NCBI GenBank assembly: GCA_018398765.1
Contig: JAHBMJ010004883.1
Span: 7,462-71,461 of the forward strand
Direction of reading: 5' to 3'
Source of the DNA: Chromera velia
Lineage: Eukaryota > Sar > Chromeraceae
DNA length: 64,000 bases
Part shown: piece after piece, positions 23,005 through 35,974 of the stretch
Position numbering within the stretch: position 1 is the stretch's first letter
How the letters are laid out: each line of letters opens with the position of its first letter
Made by a program: the position numbers and the translations under genes
The notes under the pieces: generated by a model
Database searches by the model: none
What the model was told of the DNA's origin: nothing
The model's input: the letters and a program-made list of their open reading frames with translations, nothing else

Positions 23005-26000
23005 TCAACTCACAGAGTCCGTCTGGAGGGAGAGCCTCTCAATCGGTACAGGAGGGTAAGAGAGACCACCTCCTTCCCCGATGTCTTCGGGCAGCGGTGG
23101 TTCGCTGCCGCATGGTGCCGATGTTGATGATACTACTGCTACTGCTGCTGCTACTGCTACTGCTGCTGGAGCCCCTTCAGCATATGCCCTCTCCACCTGC
23201 AAACACCAGTCGGGTCAATCAAAAAACGTTCATAGCGTGTACGTGTATGGGCAGCGCTGCGCATTAGAAAGTGGATCAGAGGAAAGAAACCTTTCCCTTA
23301 TGAGGACCGGCTTGAAGTGATGCGTCGCCTATACTGGACGCAGAGTACCAATCACCATCAACGTCGAAGAGAAAAGAAGCAGAAAGGAGAGGTCGCACTC
23401 TTACCGGGCCGCAGTTCTGGTGCTTCTCGAGAAATCTCTTCATATCCGGGCCCTTAAAGTTTGTCCGATGCAGTTCCGCGTTTGGTTTGCAACATGTGGG
23501 GCTTATGCACTTTGCCTTCATAATTCTCTCGGGCTTCTCCGGATCAGTAGCTGTGACCTCCAGGTGTCTGTAGATGTATTCACTCTTGTCGGAATCTCTC
23601 CACACAATGACCGTAGTACCAGTTGCATCATCAAGAACACGGGGCATGTAACTGAAGCGTCGACCTCCCTGCAATTTGTTGCAAACGTACAAAAAGGATG
23701 CGGAAGACAAGCGAGAGGTGAAAGAAACTCAATCCCTCAAGTCTGTGCCCGACACCAATTCTAGAGGGGATAGTGAAGAAACGGCACCTCCATCCGCAAG
23801 CTACCCTGAAATCGCCGCGACATGACTGCAAAAAGCTACGGCTTACAACGTCGCGAAGACGCCATCATACACGGATCCGCAACCACTCAAGAGCAAGACT
23901 CGAATGACATCTAGACGCCACTTGCCTTGTCTTTCACTGGTTCTGGCTGAACAGAAGAGGCTCCTTCATATTCCTGCAAGCACGGGTAGATCGGGACATG
24001 CCCAGCTAACATTGACGTCATATCTGTCCACCTCTTGCCGGATGTCCCCGGGACAAGCAGAGCAACCGCATCAATGAAGATTTTGCATTGAAGCTGCTGT
24101 TTGCAGATCGCGCACACTCGCCCTCTTGTCACTACTCAGAAAAAGGAAACAGACGCAAGATCTAGACCCCGCAATGAAACGACACACGAAGATGGAAACA
24201 TAAAGCTGTCTGCATTTGGGAGAGAACATGAGAGAAGATGAAACCAGAGGAGGGGGAACAAGAGAAAGGTTCCGAGTCGAGTCCACCGACCCACCACTAG
24301 CACGCCTAAAGGCTCTGAATGCCCGGGATCAGACGTGGACACCACTGCCGGCAGGTTCGAAGATGGGTGCGGCTCTGTCTCTTGTGCGGCAGCCCCAGAG
24401 GAGTTGTCGAAGCCCAAATGCTCTCCCCCCTGCTGCAGAATCTTGCCCAGACAGCCAGACAGCCAGCCGTGCAAACAGATGGGGGAGGGACAGAGTCACC
24501 CTGGTAGACACTCACGTCAGAGAAAAAATAGAGAAGGCGTGGAAGAGAGGAAACCGACCTGTGCAAAGACAACGCGCAATCTCTACGTGAGATACATGAG
24601 ATGGATAGATGGAGAGAGAGCGAGAGAGAAAGAGCAGGGGAGAGGAAGATTGTATGTGTGTCCGTGTGAATTTGCGTATGTGTGCATATTTGTGAATGCG
24701 CGCACGGAAATGCGTGTCTGTCTAATCTTATGTGTGTTCCCGCGCATTAAATTGAACGCTGCCATCTTTTTCGCTGTCTCATATCAACTCTGGCGATTGA
24801 AAGAGAACATGTTGCTCACTGGTTGTAGTTGAAGAGAGGAGGCTTCTTCCTGTCCCTGCAAGCACACGTAAATCGGGACATGCGCTGATATTGACCGTGA
24901 GTTCACGCACCTCTTGCCGCGCAAGTCAACAGGATCTTATGCAGATATTCTTGCACGGCTTTGATGGTCTTCCTGCGGCAAGAGAGGCCGATTCTCTCGA
25001 CGATTCCATGAGAGCACCTGCCTTGCCTGGATGTTTCCAAACAAAGCATTCTGCTCACCGCATTGAGTTGAACGTGCATTGAAGGTACTGTTTGCAGATC
25101 GCGCAAACTAGGCCCCCCTGTCGCTCTTAAGAAAAAAGAAAAGGACATGGAAGTCAGGTCACCCAATGACATGAGACGAAAGGAGAGAAGCATGACTGCA
25201 CTCTATGGTTTTGGGAGGACAGGAGGGAAGAAAAGAAGAGGGGGACGTCAGGGAAGCTCCGAGTCGAGTCTACCGACCCACCATTGGAACGTCTGGAGGC
25301 TCTGAAGGCCCAGAAGCAGGAGGGGGCACCTCCTCCAGTGGGTACAAAGGGAGGCCACCTGTCGCTTGTCCACCGGCTGAAGAAGAGCGGTCGAAGCTTT
25401 GAAGGAATGCTTCCCCGAGTCCTGACCCGTGCTGCATCGTCCGTCCAAGCAGAGAATCCGTGTAGATTGATAGAAATAGAAGAGGTGCGGTGGAGGCGCA
25501 AGAGAAGAGAGAAGGGGAGTGGCGGGTCACCCACCCTTTCAAGCACTTAAATTGGGGAAAGAACAAGTCAGAGAGCTATCTCAGGACGGCTGGAAAGGAG
25601 GCAGACGTGTTGAAATAAGGGAGGGTCTATATTTATTTGAATGTGTGGGAGAGAGAGAGTCTGTGTGAGAAAGCGAGAGAGATGCGGGGATATGCGGGGG
25701 GAAGAAAAAAGGTAGAAGGAGGGGCGGGAAGACCAGGGGAGGGAGGGAGAGAGAGGGGGGGGGGGGCGGAAAGGGAGACTGAGTGGCAGAGAGGGAGGGA
25801 AGCAAGTCTGGTCTGTGTTGCGTCTACGTGTGAATGCATGGATACATGCATATTTGTGCTTATGCGCACGTTGAAGATTTTTTCACGGAATGCGCACACT
25901 TTTCTTCCTTCTCGCTATGCGGAAAACGAAAAAGACGCAGAAATCAGAACTCGCAATGAAACGAAACATAGGGGACGAAGCTGTTCGTCGAGTAGGACAG

Positions 26001-26971
26001 TAGAGGACACAAAGAGGAGAGGGTACTTCCGAGCCGAGTCCACCGGCCCACCATTGGAACGTCTCCTTGTGAATCTTCTCCTGGTCCTCCCAGATAAGAA
26101 AGTGGCGCCAGTGGGTCACCTGACATTCCTCTGGCTGAAGGTGAGAGGTTGAACCCCGACCCCTGCTGCCGCTGCATTATCACCCGGCTCAGCAAGTCAG
26201 CCAGAAAGCAGTGGGGGCGTCATCATGGGATGGAGCGAGCGGGGGCTCTAGAGGAGCGAAGGGAAAGAAAGGAAAGGGACAAGTCACACTCAAATAGACG
26301 AAAGAGCAAGTCAGAGGGAGCTGTGGAGAGGAACGGAAGGCAGAAAAAGCGGTTGGAACATGGGGGGAAGTGTTCGACTCGCAGACACTTTTTTCAATGG
26401 ACAAACTCCCTGGCACGAAGAGGAAGGGAGTAGTCTGTCCTCTTTTTTTTACAGCAAAAAGTAGAACATCCATGTTGACAGTCCAGCCCCACAACCTCGG
26501 AGGCTTCTGACTCACCCCAAAGTACCCTCTTTGCCAGGGAGACGCTGCATTCTGCATATGAGCCCCGGAAAAAAGGGAGAGACATGACACTTTTGAAATC
26601 CTGTGGAGTGCAGCGAAGAAAGAGTCAGGAGCAGATCCCGTGTCTGAGGTGCTCGAGGGACATGGAGAAAAAGAAAGTGAAACTTTACTGTCTGTCAAGA
26701 GCGAAAAACGAAAGCTTCAGGAAGGGTCAACATGTCGGCAAGCTCCTTGCTTCGCAATCAACAGAGGAACGCAACCCGCTTTCCCCTAGCGAGCAGAAGA
26801 GCGCCTCGGAATTACTCCAACGGGGGAAAGGAACTAGGAAAAGGAAGATGTTTATAACTCATGTTCCCATCGCATGTTCAAGGCTTACCGGATCGCCTTG
26901 CATTCCTGACGTGCCTCGTTCCGCAAAGACGCCTGAGCCCGAGCCCACGCCGAAGCCATTTTGAAGGCCAT
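23005..26971 (-). CDS. Multi-exon gene of unknown function with a triplicated exon cassette and a Cys/His-rich domain
   Basis: The first exon 26971-26889 (28 residues, helical, MAFKMASAWARAQASLRNEA) ends at GTAAGC. A 264-nt exon (23668-23405, phase 0 both ends) encodes a compact domain with CISPTCC, then H and an H-x2-NC pair, reminiscent of small zinc-binding folds such as FLYWCH; this is only a resemblance. The probable last exon (about 23202-23005) has a Val/Ala run from GCA/GTA repeats and ends LQTDSVS-TGA, though GTGAGT at that point could be a donor. Between them three related exon sets occur (see the repeat entry). I could not fix the order of all exons or a total length. No known family recognised. 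Confidence 0.55.
23930..26200 (-). repeat. Tandem exon-cassette duplication (three copies)
   Basis: Segments anchored on TCCGAGTCGAGTC at 24270, 25258 and 26028 (plus-strand coordinates) repeat with 770-990 bp spacing. Each carries a Pro/Ser-rich exon, phase 0 at both ends, whose last codons before a GTGGG donor resemble D-V-P-M. Copies 1 and 2 also share an exon ending in HVPIY-CLQ and a 36-nt microexon (EYEGASSVQPEP versus GQEEASSLQLQP), plus a segment reading CAICKQ-LQC. In copy 3 the latter has lost its cysteines. Confidence 0.65.
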
Positions 26972-28060
26972 AGACTGAACCCTGCACCCAGATGAAGACA
27001 GCACAGAAATTGAGCCTTTAGGTCATGCATGGTCAAACTCTCTGCTTTGTTGCGTGAGGTATGCCCGCATCACCCTGCAGAGGACAGGAAAGACTCCGAA
27101 AAAGGGCGGGGTTGTTCACAAAGTGAGGTCATCTCCTCCCAAAGAGGACGACTCTGAAGAGTCCATAAACAGCTGCATCAGAAAGGCAAAGGTGACCCAC
27201 GGAAGGTGAGGGATAACCGTTACGTGGTCCTGACGAGTCGTCGAAGTGGGACATCTCTGTTAGTCTTCGTTGCCCCCTTTCTCGCTGGGACAAGGAAGTT
27301 GAAGTTAACGAATTCGCGAGAATCTGTCAAAAGCCGCTGGTAATGTACATACAGACACGTATATAGGAACGTAGATCTTCTCTTCCGACAACTTTCTCAG
27401 AAACCAAAGAAGCGCGGTAGCCGCTGAGGTTGGCCTGAAATTATGGACTGTGGATATCCAGATGAATGATCAACCAAACCGTGCATGTGTGATCATGTGG
27501 CAGCATGACAGCGCAAAAGGGCTGGAGTGGAATGATTTAGGGACTTCGCACCGGCCAGCTTTGGTGTCTCTTGATTCAATCTGACTGACCTTTGATCACT
27601 GGCTCGCGCATTCCTGCAGGCTCGGTAGACGGTTCGCACGGAGTTCCTTTTTGCCGAAGTTTAGCTTGCGGAACGCGAGTAGTTGTAAGAGCCCCACATT
27701 CAAAAATCGCGAGCAGCTCGCGAGGGGCGTTGCACGCATCGTGTTGCATGCATGCCGTGTTGCGATGTGTTGCGTACGTACATATATATATACTGAGTGT
27801 TAATTGTGTGAATGTCTTTTGCATCGAAAATCATATATTGAAATTGCCTTCAGACGGCGGAATGCTATTGATATCGATATTATCGATAGTATCAATGATA
27901 GATGTGACAGTGTACACATGCAGTCACGCTCCTGAAAAAAATCGAAATCCCTCCAGCGCAAGCCGTGTCCCCTGCCATTGATGGGAACGGATAAACGGCC
28001 GGACTTGATTGTTCCTTGAGGTGAACAGCACTTTGTGCATCCAAGCAGCCAAAGTTACGG
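26972..28060. promoter_or_regulatory. Divergent intergenic region (about 1.1 kb)
   Basis: Separates the outward-facing first exons at 26971 (-) and 28061 (+). It contains an AT-rich stretch around 27775-27910 with ATATATATA and ATCGAT palindromes. No gene is supported. An in-frame TGA at about 28022 limits leftward extension of the plus-strand gene unless an upstream exon is spliced in. Confidence 0.4.
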
Positions 28061-29880
28061 ATGCAACTCATTATCAAATTGCCAACAAGCCGGGGGCATT
28101 TCTCCCTGGTCAATGTCCATCTGGGCAAAGGAGAATTCAGGCAACGAAGGTACGGGCAGTGAAATTTTGCAGGGACATACCGTTTCTTTTCCACAAAACT
28201 TCGAGCGTCCGTTTCTTTCTGCAGGGACGCTCAAACTCTGTCGAAGATCTGTCGATACCTCTCTGCAACGTCGAATGGCATGTTCCACATGATGGTACAC
28301 TCAGTGGGTGACCCACTTCAGGCGGTCTTCTTTTCTGAGGTCTTCAAAATGCTTCCAAGTGCTTGAAAAGCATCCGAAAGCTTGCTTTCAAAACAGCGAC
28401 TATTAAGAGTGTCGGTTTGTTGCAGAAACCAATTGTGACACAGGCGTGGCTTGGAAGGCTCTCAAAAGTTATCGAAGAGCAGTTCGAGGTGAAACTCTTC
28501 ATGGAAAAAGCTGAGCGCTTTGACATCTCGCACATCACGCACAAGGAAGCTCTGGCCGAGGCTATTCTTTCAGACAAGTGGCTTGAGGGAGATTGGGTCG
28601 GTCCCGGTTATGTCTGTGATGCTTCCAGTCGTGATCTGCAAATCTTCCGTCCTCATCTCGTCGATCCGCCTCTCGAGTGCAGGTGACCGTGAATGAGTAC
28701 TTTGTGACGAAAGCACTGCTCCGCGCTTTCACCTCTCCAGCCCCCTCGGTCAAGGCTCCTGCCTTCCAGAAGCTCTGTATCAACGCAAACTTTGACTGCC
28801 ACGGAGACTTGGAGGCAGTGAGTCGACCGAACGAGGCAGCTTCATTCCGTTAAACTTTTTTTGGTGAACTACACTGGAGGGATTTCATTCGAATTGCTTT
28901 CTGCAGCTGTTCCAGTTCAAGATCGCTGTCCTCAAGTGCCTTCCTCTGATGGTACGAAATTGCCTGCCATGTAGACACCAGGCGGATCCGTCTGCTCTCC
29001 TCGAGTACATTCATTTCCCCGCGTCTGGCTGCAGTCTTCATCTACTCCAGTTGAGCGGGGTCGCAAGGTGTATGTTCTGCCTAAGACATCGGAGGCGTCT
29101 TTTGTGGAAATGTCGCCGAGAATTTCTTCCGAGTCAGCCCGAGGAGTTCTGATGAGTTTCTATTAATATGTCGTGTGCAGAGGATAAGGCCAAGGATTTC
29201 TCTCTGCAGAAAACTCAAACAACCAGAAGATTTCCAGCGGTATTGGTGGAAGAATCACGGGTCAGTGAAAAACTCCAGCTAGACCAGTCCTCGTCGACTG
29301 CTGTTCATTCACCGTTGCCGCCCTCCAAGAGGGATCTGCAGCTTTCAATTGGACGTCGACCTTTTCACCAAGTTCGTCTCAGTGTCCTTTGGAGGATTCG
29401 GCAACGACTTCGCGTTGACCTATCCGCTGTGGGCGGTCTGGCGGGAGAAGCCGATTCCAATTCCTCGAGCTTCGGAGGAGTGCTACGACGCAATCAAAAC
29501 GAAGGTCCGCCGGGATGGAGTCTCTGCCGAATGATTCCTTCTGTACGTGCGTTTTGTGTCAACTGACAGAGCTGACGCGGAGTTTGCAGGTCACAGAGGA
29601 CATTCGAGCGATGACGGTTCTGAAAGGCCTCCCCATTGCAGTGAGAGAGGCTCCACAGCTCTCTGTCGGTCCCTTGCCAAGACAGCGGGCAGAGATCACG
29701 TTTCACAGAGCCAGTGACCCAGCTCCCTCCAGCCCCCCCCAGGTTGTGCCTGAAGCTGCACCTCCTTCCGTCCAAAAGAGACCCCTCTGGCTTGCCACTC
29801 CAACGAAAGTCCCTAACAAGCGCATGAAGACTCGCGATAGCCTCTTGGTATCCCTTCCGTACTCTGTTCGTGAGTGGTGA
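28061..29880 (+). CDS. Nine-exon gene of unknown function
   Basis: Exons: 28061-28149, 28225-28294, 28426-28596, 28683-28817, 28907-28951, 29035-29145, 29181-29260, 29342-29504, 29590-29880. All phases agree, giving 384 residues and a TGA stop. The first half is helix-rich and charged (VIEEQFEVKLFMEKAERF; NEYFVTKALLRAF). Around residue 240 there is a segment FVSVSFGGFGNDFALTYPLW suggestive of a buried strand or membrane-contacting region. The last exon is a Pro/Lys-rich, probably disordered tail. No signal peptide, and no motif that names a family. The exon at 29181 was read in the frame required by its neighbours' phases; another frame is also open there. The 3' end abuts an AT-rich island and faces the CCDC81-like gene. 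Confidence 0.7.
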
Positions 29881-30049
29881 TGTCTTGAAAGGTGATGTGT
29901 CTTCATCTGGTGATTCTTCTCCCAGGGGGGGAGGGGAGTAATTGTAGGGGGGGAGCCCTTCAAAGGAGTCCCGCGTGAACAGGTCTCTCTCGGGAACAGA
30001 TCTGAGAGATTAGACCTGGTGCGATTCGATGCCTTCCGGATTGTGAAAT

Positions 30050-31045
30050 GAGCCTCTAATTGCTTAATTACCAACATTTTGGCTGCAGTTGCAACACAGT
30101 GCAACACTTGCCGGACAGACGGTATTCATCTGGTTTCTGCATGGTGGCGTCAAATCGAATGCGGCTTATTCTATTTTCATTGGCGAATCGACGGCGATCG
30201 ATTTTTGTTTCATCAAGCCAGTCATCAGTGTGCTTCACTGCTACTTGTTGTTCTATTTTGATCATGCACATCGAAGCTTCACTAGAAGCTTCAAGTTCCC
30301 GATGTTCTAATTAAAAGTTAAAACCGTATTATACGCATGTCCTTAAAGTTTTTATTGCAATCAATACAGCTGTATTCTTGTATCAATTTTAATCCATTTA
30401 CAGTAGTATGTCTATAGCCATAATTTAATATGTAAGCTGCATCACAGGCTATATGAATATATACCTTAAATATAAAAAGTGTGTCTCATAGAGTTGCAAC
30501 ATGTAATAATGTTACTAAAAATGCAGCCTATACTCGTAATATGCAATCTTCTGTGGTACGTCAATTTTATAGTAAATGATTCTACTATAAATTTATATAT
30601 CTAGTAGCTGTACAAGCCTAGATAAAGTACGAGCCTTCATATTTAGTTTCATATAAGCTAGTAGGCTTTTATTGCAAGTTGATCGATTTCTAGATCGATT
30701 TACTTAGAATTTTACTGACTCTAGTGCTGAGTTAGTTTGCTGACATGCATCTAAGTCATGCATGTATACAAATTGGAACCTAGGACTCAGGCTGAAACAG
30801 TTTACTACTATTAAAACTGACATCACTCTACCTTAGTAATAAAAAAAATTCAAAAATACGTTTGGGCACGGTTTTGCTCAAAGTCTCATGTTAATCAATT
30901 ATATGACTGATAATGAAACAAAGAAAGGGAGAAAAACAACTGAATTTTTTTTTTAATTTTGCTTAAAGTTTTACGTTCATTAGTCATTGAATCAATCATA
31001 TTGATCCAGATCAAGATTTTGGGTCCTGCATCATTAAATCCACTC
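30050..31045. other. AT-rich, CTAG-rich island at a convergent gene junction
   Basis: Strongly AT-rich sequence without coding exons between two convergent gene ends (stops at 29880 and about 31046). CTAG recurs at about 30600, 30615, 30658, 30690, 30720 and 30779. No repeat array or RNA gene recognised. Confidence 0.6.
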
Positions 31046-31548
31046 TTATTTACTATTTTTTATCTGGACAGGTCCAGCAAGATGAATGAGGCTTTTTTTC
31101 TCAAAAAAACGCCTGAAGGAGGGCAGGACGTTCTTTTTAGACCGATAAATTGATTCTTCCCGCGATGAAAATGTTCGAAGAACGTTATGATATTCTTTCG
31201 ATCCCGCAGTTGAAACCCGCTCGACCCTTCTGCCCTTCTTCCCCCCCTCCCCCCCATCCCCCTGAGTCTGTCTGCACATCCGGCTCACTAAGCTGTTGAA
31301 ACAGTGCCCTGATCTTCTGATCTCACCTCGCAGTGCTCAAGGCGTGCGCAGGTTGCAAGAGGATTCTGGAAACGGCAGCAATGGGATCGGGCTGGCTGTC
31401 AGGGGCCCTTCTCAGAGGGGGGGGGCGGTTCTTGAGAAAGGTCCGCATCTCTTCTTTCATCTCTTCTCGGAGGGGTCGCTGCCTCTCTTCCCATTTGTCG
31501 CCTCCATTGAAAGGAAAGAAGACATCTGAATTCACCCACCCACCCACC

Positions 31549-31580
<32 letters not shown>

Positions 31581-33251
31581 GAGAGAGGGAGAGAGAGACA
31601 GGCATCCACATAAGTACAAAAGAGGGGGGGGCGTTGAACACGCATCAATCTGGCGTGGTCCTTCGAGAGTTGGCAATGCGTTGAACTCCAGAACTTCGAC
31701 GTGAAAACTTGTCAACAGACCGATACCGCGCCGTCCATCTTTTTTCTAGTCCCTCCCGTGCTACCGTCTTTTGATTGTTTTTGCTCTAGCTCTATTGATC
31801 AACTTTGCAAACTTTTGATGCATTTTCAGTCGTCGTCTTCAATTCGTCAACCAATGAAATGATACGAGGAGCCCATAAATTAACAAATCGGAACACAAAC
31901 AGACGAGCAGGTGGACACGAAGGTAAACGCATTGACCAACACACTTACTGACTGGCACTACAGACAGACTGACTGACTCTCTTCAGGGCCTCCATCCAAC
32001 CCGCCAGGGGCAGAGTCTGTCTGCAGACGGCTGGCGGTGGCTGCCCACGGTTGGGCCTTCCGCTGAGGGGGGNNNNNNNNNNNNNNNNNNNNNNNNNNNN
32101 NNNNNNNNNNNNNNNNNNNNNNNNNNNNNNNNNNNNNNNNNNNNNNNNNNNNNNNNNNNNNNNNNNNNNNNNNNNNNNNNNNNNNNNNNNNNNNNNNNNN
32201 NNNNNNNNNNNNNNNNNNNNNNNNNNNNNNNNNNNNNNNNNNNNNNNNNNNNNNNNNNNNNNNNNNNNNNNNNNNNNNNNNNNNNNNNNNNNNNNNNNNN
32301 NNNNNNNNNNNNNNNNNNNNNNNNNNNNNNNNNNNNNNNNNNNNNNNNNNNNNGGGGGGGGGGGGGGGAGGCGGTAAGAAAGGGTCACTAGAAGGAAAAC
32401 ATATTGAAGACGAGAGAAATGCAAGAAGAATGCGATGACTTCAATATGTACTAGACACATTTTGCCGCAGATGGGGGCCTTTGAGCAGCAGTAAGAGAAC
32501 ACTCAACGGTGGAGAATCATGGTGTGCACGGCACAATCACTTGTGAAACAATATTTCAAGAAGAAGGCTTGGACAGAGACGCACAAAAGCAAAGGAAAAC
32601 AAACAACAACAACAACAACAACAACAACTGGTTGCGGCGCTCCCGGGCCGAGTCTCCCACCAACTCGGGGCGGCACAGGAAGATAAGAGCGTACAGGAAC
32701 AACACTGCAATGAAATCTGATCAGACCTGTAGAGCTGCAAGAGACGCGCGTCTCTGTTCAGCTGCGCACTCGACAGCTGCTTCCCTTCTTGATCGCTCCG
32801 TCAGAAGATCCTGCAACACGTTCATCAGACAGAGATCTGGCTTTACAGAGTTTTCCTTTAGCAACAAAAGCGCGTTCCTTCCGAGGAAAAAGATGTGCAA
32901 ACTCCCACCTCTTCACCTCTCCAACATACACAAAACGGTCAGAGACGTCAAGAGTACCAGATTTCAGGAGCAACACAGAGGGGAGAGAGACCAAGCAGTT
33001 GGGTGAAAGAGTACCGAAATGCAGTCCAACGAAAGGGGGGGAAGTGGGAGGTGACGAAGAACCTGGATGAGTGAACGACTGACCGTCACTATGGCTGTTC
33101 TCACTGCGTCTCTCTGTCTGTACGCCCTTTCCCTGGAACTTTGCCTTTCAGCAAGTGCTCTCTTGTCCCTCTCTCTCCTGATGGATTCGTTCTCTGCTGC
33201 TGCCGCTCTCTCCTCTCCAGGTCCGATTGTGCTTCTCGGCTTTCTGGACTT

Positions 33252-33307
<56 letters not shown>

Positions 33308-34726
33308 TCCTCCATCTGTTGTTTCACATCCATCTGTCCGCTCGGGGGCAGATTTTGATACATTCATGCCTTGATTCATTCGGCACCGCACAATTCACGC
33401 AGCCACTGACCCTGGGTTGGATCCTTGCCTCCAGGTCTGCCACCGTGAGGGAGGACAGCTGGGATCCCTCCCTGTCCCCCCTGTCTATCTTCTTCTCCAA
33501 AGAGGAAACTCCCGCAGCAGTGCCCGAAAGGGACAGGGGGGGGAGCGCCAGGGATGCCGTCGGGGCAGACACAGCAGAGGAAAGCGGCCCTCCTGAAGGC
33601 ATTAAGTTGGATACAGCTAGGCGATTTGGCACGCACTCACGGATTAGAATGACAGAAACGAAATTTTTCTTCTGCTTGCTCGTCACACAAAGATGCAAGA
33701 CTCGAGATCCAAAATTGAGAAACAAGAAGTGTACCAAAAAAAATAAATTCTGCTTCTGCATGAACGGAATGACAGTCTTTGCCTCCTCATGAAGACCCTC
33801 CATACTTCTCTTGTGTTCGAAGAGCCATGGCAAGCTTGCAGCCAGACAAAGAGACGGGAGGAATCGATGAAGGACACACGACTCACCATGACCACAAAGA
33901 GTTTCCCTCTGGACACTTCCCGCAGCACCGTCGTGTGAGAGTGAGAGAGAGCCCGCCTTGACGAGTGCAGCACCCAGAGGAGAGGAGGCGGTCTGAACGA
34001 TCGGCTTGGAGGTGAACCTGACTGCCTTTCTGGAAAGGGAGACGACACCGACAGAGAGACCGAGAACTGCGGTGTGGCCCCTGTCAGTCGTTGCCCTCTG
34101 CATCAAGAACAGCCAAGAAGATCATCTCAGTGTGCAATCGTGTCTACCATTGCAGCCCCCCCTGCATTTCTTCCTCTCTCTACCAGACTTCCCGTTTTCG
34201 TCACATGCCTGAGTGTTCTTCAACTCTTCCGGTTGTCCCTTGAGACAGACTCTCAGGCTCAGACAAGCTGACTATTGTGAGGAGAAAGAGGAAAGACAGA
34301 AAAAGAAAAAGAGGTACACAGAAGAAACGAGAGAAATAGGGGAGCACGCAGTGCCTCTGGAAAAGCTGGAAGGAAAAGTTGCGGGTCCATAGAGAAACTG
34401 ACCAGGAGCCGCACGAACTCTGCCCAGAGTCCCTCACAGAGAGATGCACTGACGCCTGCTGCAGTGCTGGCAGTTTTGGGCTTCACACACACACGTTCGA
34501 GGTATTGCTGCAGGTGGGGAAGGGGTGGGAATGAGAAGGAGTCAACAAGGCCGTCTGCTCGTAGTCTGTCGATTCTCTTCCTGGCCACCTCGTCTAAGAG
34601 GAAGGATGAAACGCTGTATCGACTCAACTGTGCCCCTTGATGTTTTCTTCTGTTCTCGCAACTCGAAACCCACATCGGGTCTTGGAACAAATTCTTGAGT
34701 CTCTTTCAATTTCTTCCGCCAGGCAC

Positions 34727-34825
<99 letters not shown>

Positions 34826-35974
34826 GGAGAGAGAGAGAGAGAGACTCACCGCTGCTGGAGGCATATGAAGGACAACAGAGGGAGACACCACTGCACACGA
34901 CTCCGCACACCGAAACGCCGCGTCGGGGCAGAAGAGCACGCTGCCCCTCATTCCTCCTGCAGGCAGATTGGACAGACAAAGCAGCGTCGTGCCATACATG
35001 TCTGCAGCTTCCAGAATGGAGATGGGACCCGCTTTCCGATAATCCCTGCGTGTCAATAGAGATCAACCATGGCACTGGAAGATTGAAGCCGAACCGCACA
35101 GGTTTAAGACTCTAAAAGAAAGGACAGAAAGAACGATTGAACCTTCGACTTATTGGATGCGCTGAGTCAGGCCACTCTGCCTGAAGGTTGCCCTTGGTGA
35201 AGCTGGGAAGTCTCACAAAGGCAGTGACGAAAAGAGAGTAAACAAAACGCTTGCGATTTTGTACTTGTAGTAATGAAGTCAAGCAGAGACGCCGGGCCCG
35301 CAAGGGGGGTTCTTCATCTGTGAAGCTGCCATATGCACCTTAAAGCAAAGCACTGACCTCCAGCAATAACAGGAACACTCGAGAGCACCTCACCTGCACT
35401 CAAAAACAGGAGGAGAGGACAAGGATGACCGATGCATGCATGGATACCATGCAGTGAGCAGAGCATGCATGCATGCATGCATCACATAGGTCTGCGGCAT
35501 GCATATGCGTCCTCACTGGTCGGAAAGAGCTAGGGTCACATCGATCTCGATAGATGAAAAGGCCCGGTGCATGTCAGCGAATCTCAATGGCTTTCATCTG
35601 CCTGCTTATCCTTTGCTCTGCTTTGAATGCGCACAACTCCGTTCTTCTGCATGCTGGCTCGATTTGTTGGGAATTGTTGTGTGCCTGCATGCCTGTCTGC
35701 ATTCCGCACTCTTACCCGGCAAGAGAGTTCCAACCCCCGGAAGAATGACAGCCTTGCCATTTTTTACATTCCGGTGCAGAGTATTCATCATGGCGTTCCA
35801 TAGTCTGAGGAGCACGTTATGCTTTGCAGGAGGGGGCATGCGATCGAAGAAGTCGACGTTCGAGCGTAAGTCCGCCGAGACAGATGAAGTGGCCTCAGCA
35901 GGCTCACGTGCACAAGCAAGGGGGGCAAGGGCCAGGCTAATGGCCCTGAGAATATCCACATCAGTCACTGGCAT
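31046..35974 (-). CDS. CCDC81-like HU-domain / coiled-coil protein
   Basis: Exons (minus): 35974-35716, 35263-35143, 35045-34850, 34627-34419, 34029-33887, 33592-33411, 33251-33084, 32810-32727 join in phase (454 residues). Further exons follow to a probable stop at 31046. Residues 45-85 read LLRLWNAMMNTLHRNVKNGK then AVILPGVGTLLPG, close to the W-x-n-hydrophobic, K-G-V-x-I-P-G-L-G-T-F core of the bacterial-HU-like fold in CCDC81, a centriole/flagellum-associated protein of animals and protists. The next exons resemble its second half (VYSLFVTAFVR; PISILEAADMYGTTLLCL). The C-terminal half is rich in Arg, Glu and Ala (DKRALAERQSSRERAYRQRD) and should form coiled coil. The middle is uncertain because a 281-bp assembly gap lies between exons. 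Family call is by pattern memory. Confidence 0.6.
32073..32353. other. Assembly gap (281 N), flanked by G runs
   Basis: The unsequenced stretch sits between G-rich ends on both sides, within an intron or a missing exon of the CCDC81-like gene. Confidence 0.95.
33256..33307 (-). repeat. (CT)n(GT)n microsatellite abutting an acceptor
   Basis: In the sense strand of the CCDC81-like gene the array reads (CT)n(GT)nGCAG, ending at the exon start 33251. Confidence 0.9.
34728..34845 (-). repeat. Long (CT)n(GT)n microsatellite in CCDC81-like intron 3
   Basis: About 118 bp of (AC)n then (AG)n on the plus strand, so (CT)n(GT)n in the sense strand. It begins right after the donor at 34849. Confidence 0.9.
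35430..35485. repeat. TGCATGCA cluster in intron 1 of the CCDC81-like gene
   Basis: Two runs of overlapping GCAT repeats (about 35431-35442 and 35464-35482), the longest in the window, roughly 500 bp inside the gene from its ATG. TGCATGCA is an ApiAP2 binding motif in apicomplexans; its function here is inference. Confidence 0.4.

Noticed and set aside
32590-32630. Poly-Asn / poly-Cys / poly-Leu coding run from (AAC)n
   Set aside because: A trinucleotide microsatellite read in different frames. Its place in the CCDC81-like gene could not be tied to phase, so it was not called as an exon.
35112-35120. Exon reading SLKPVRFGFNLPVPWLISI after CCDC81-like exon 2
   Set aside because: Attractive as sequence, but it does not stay in phase with the next exon. 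Direct joining of 35143 to 35045 does.
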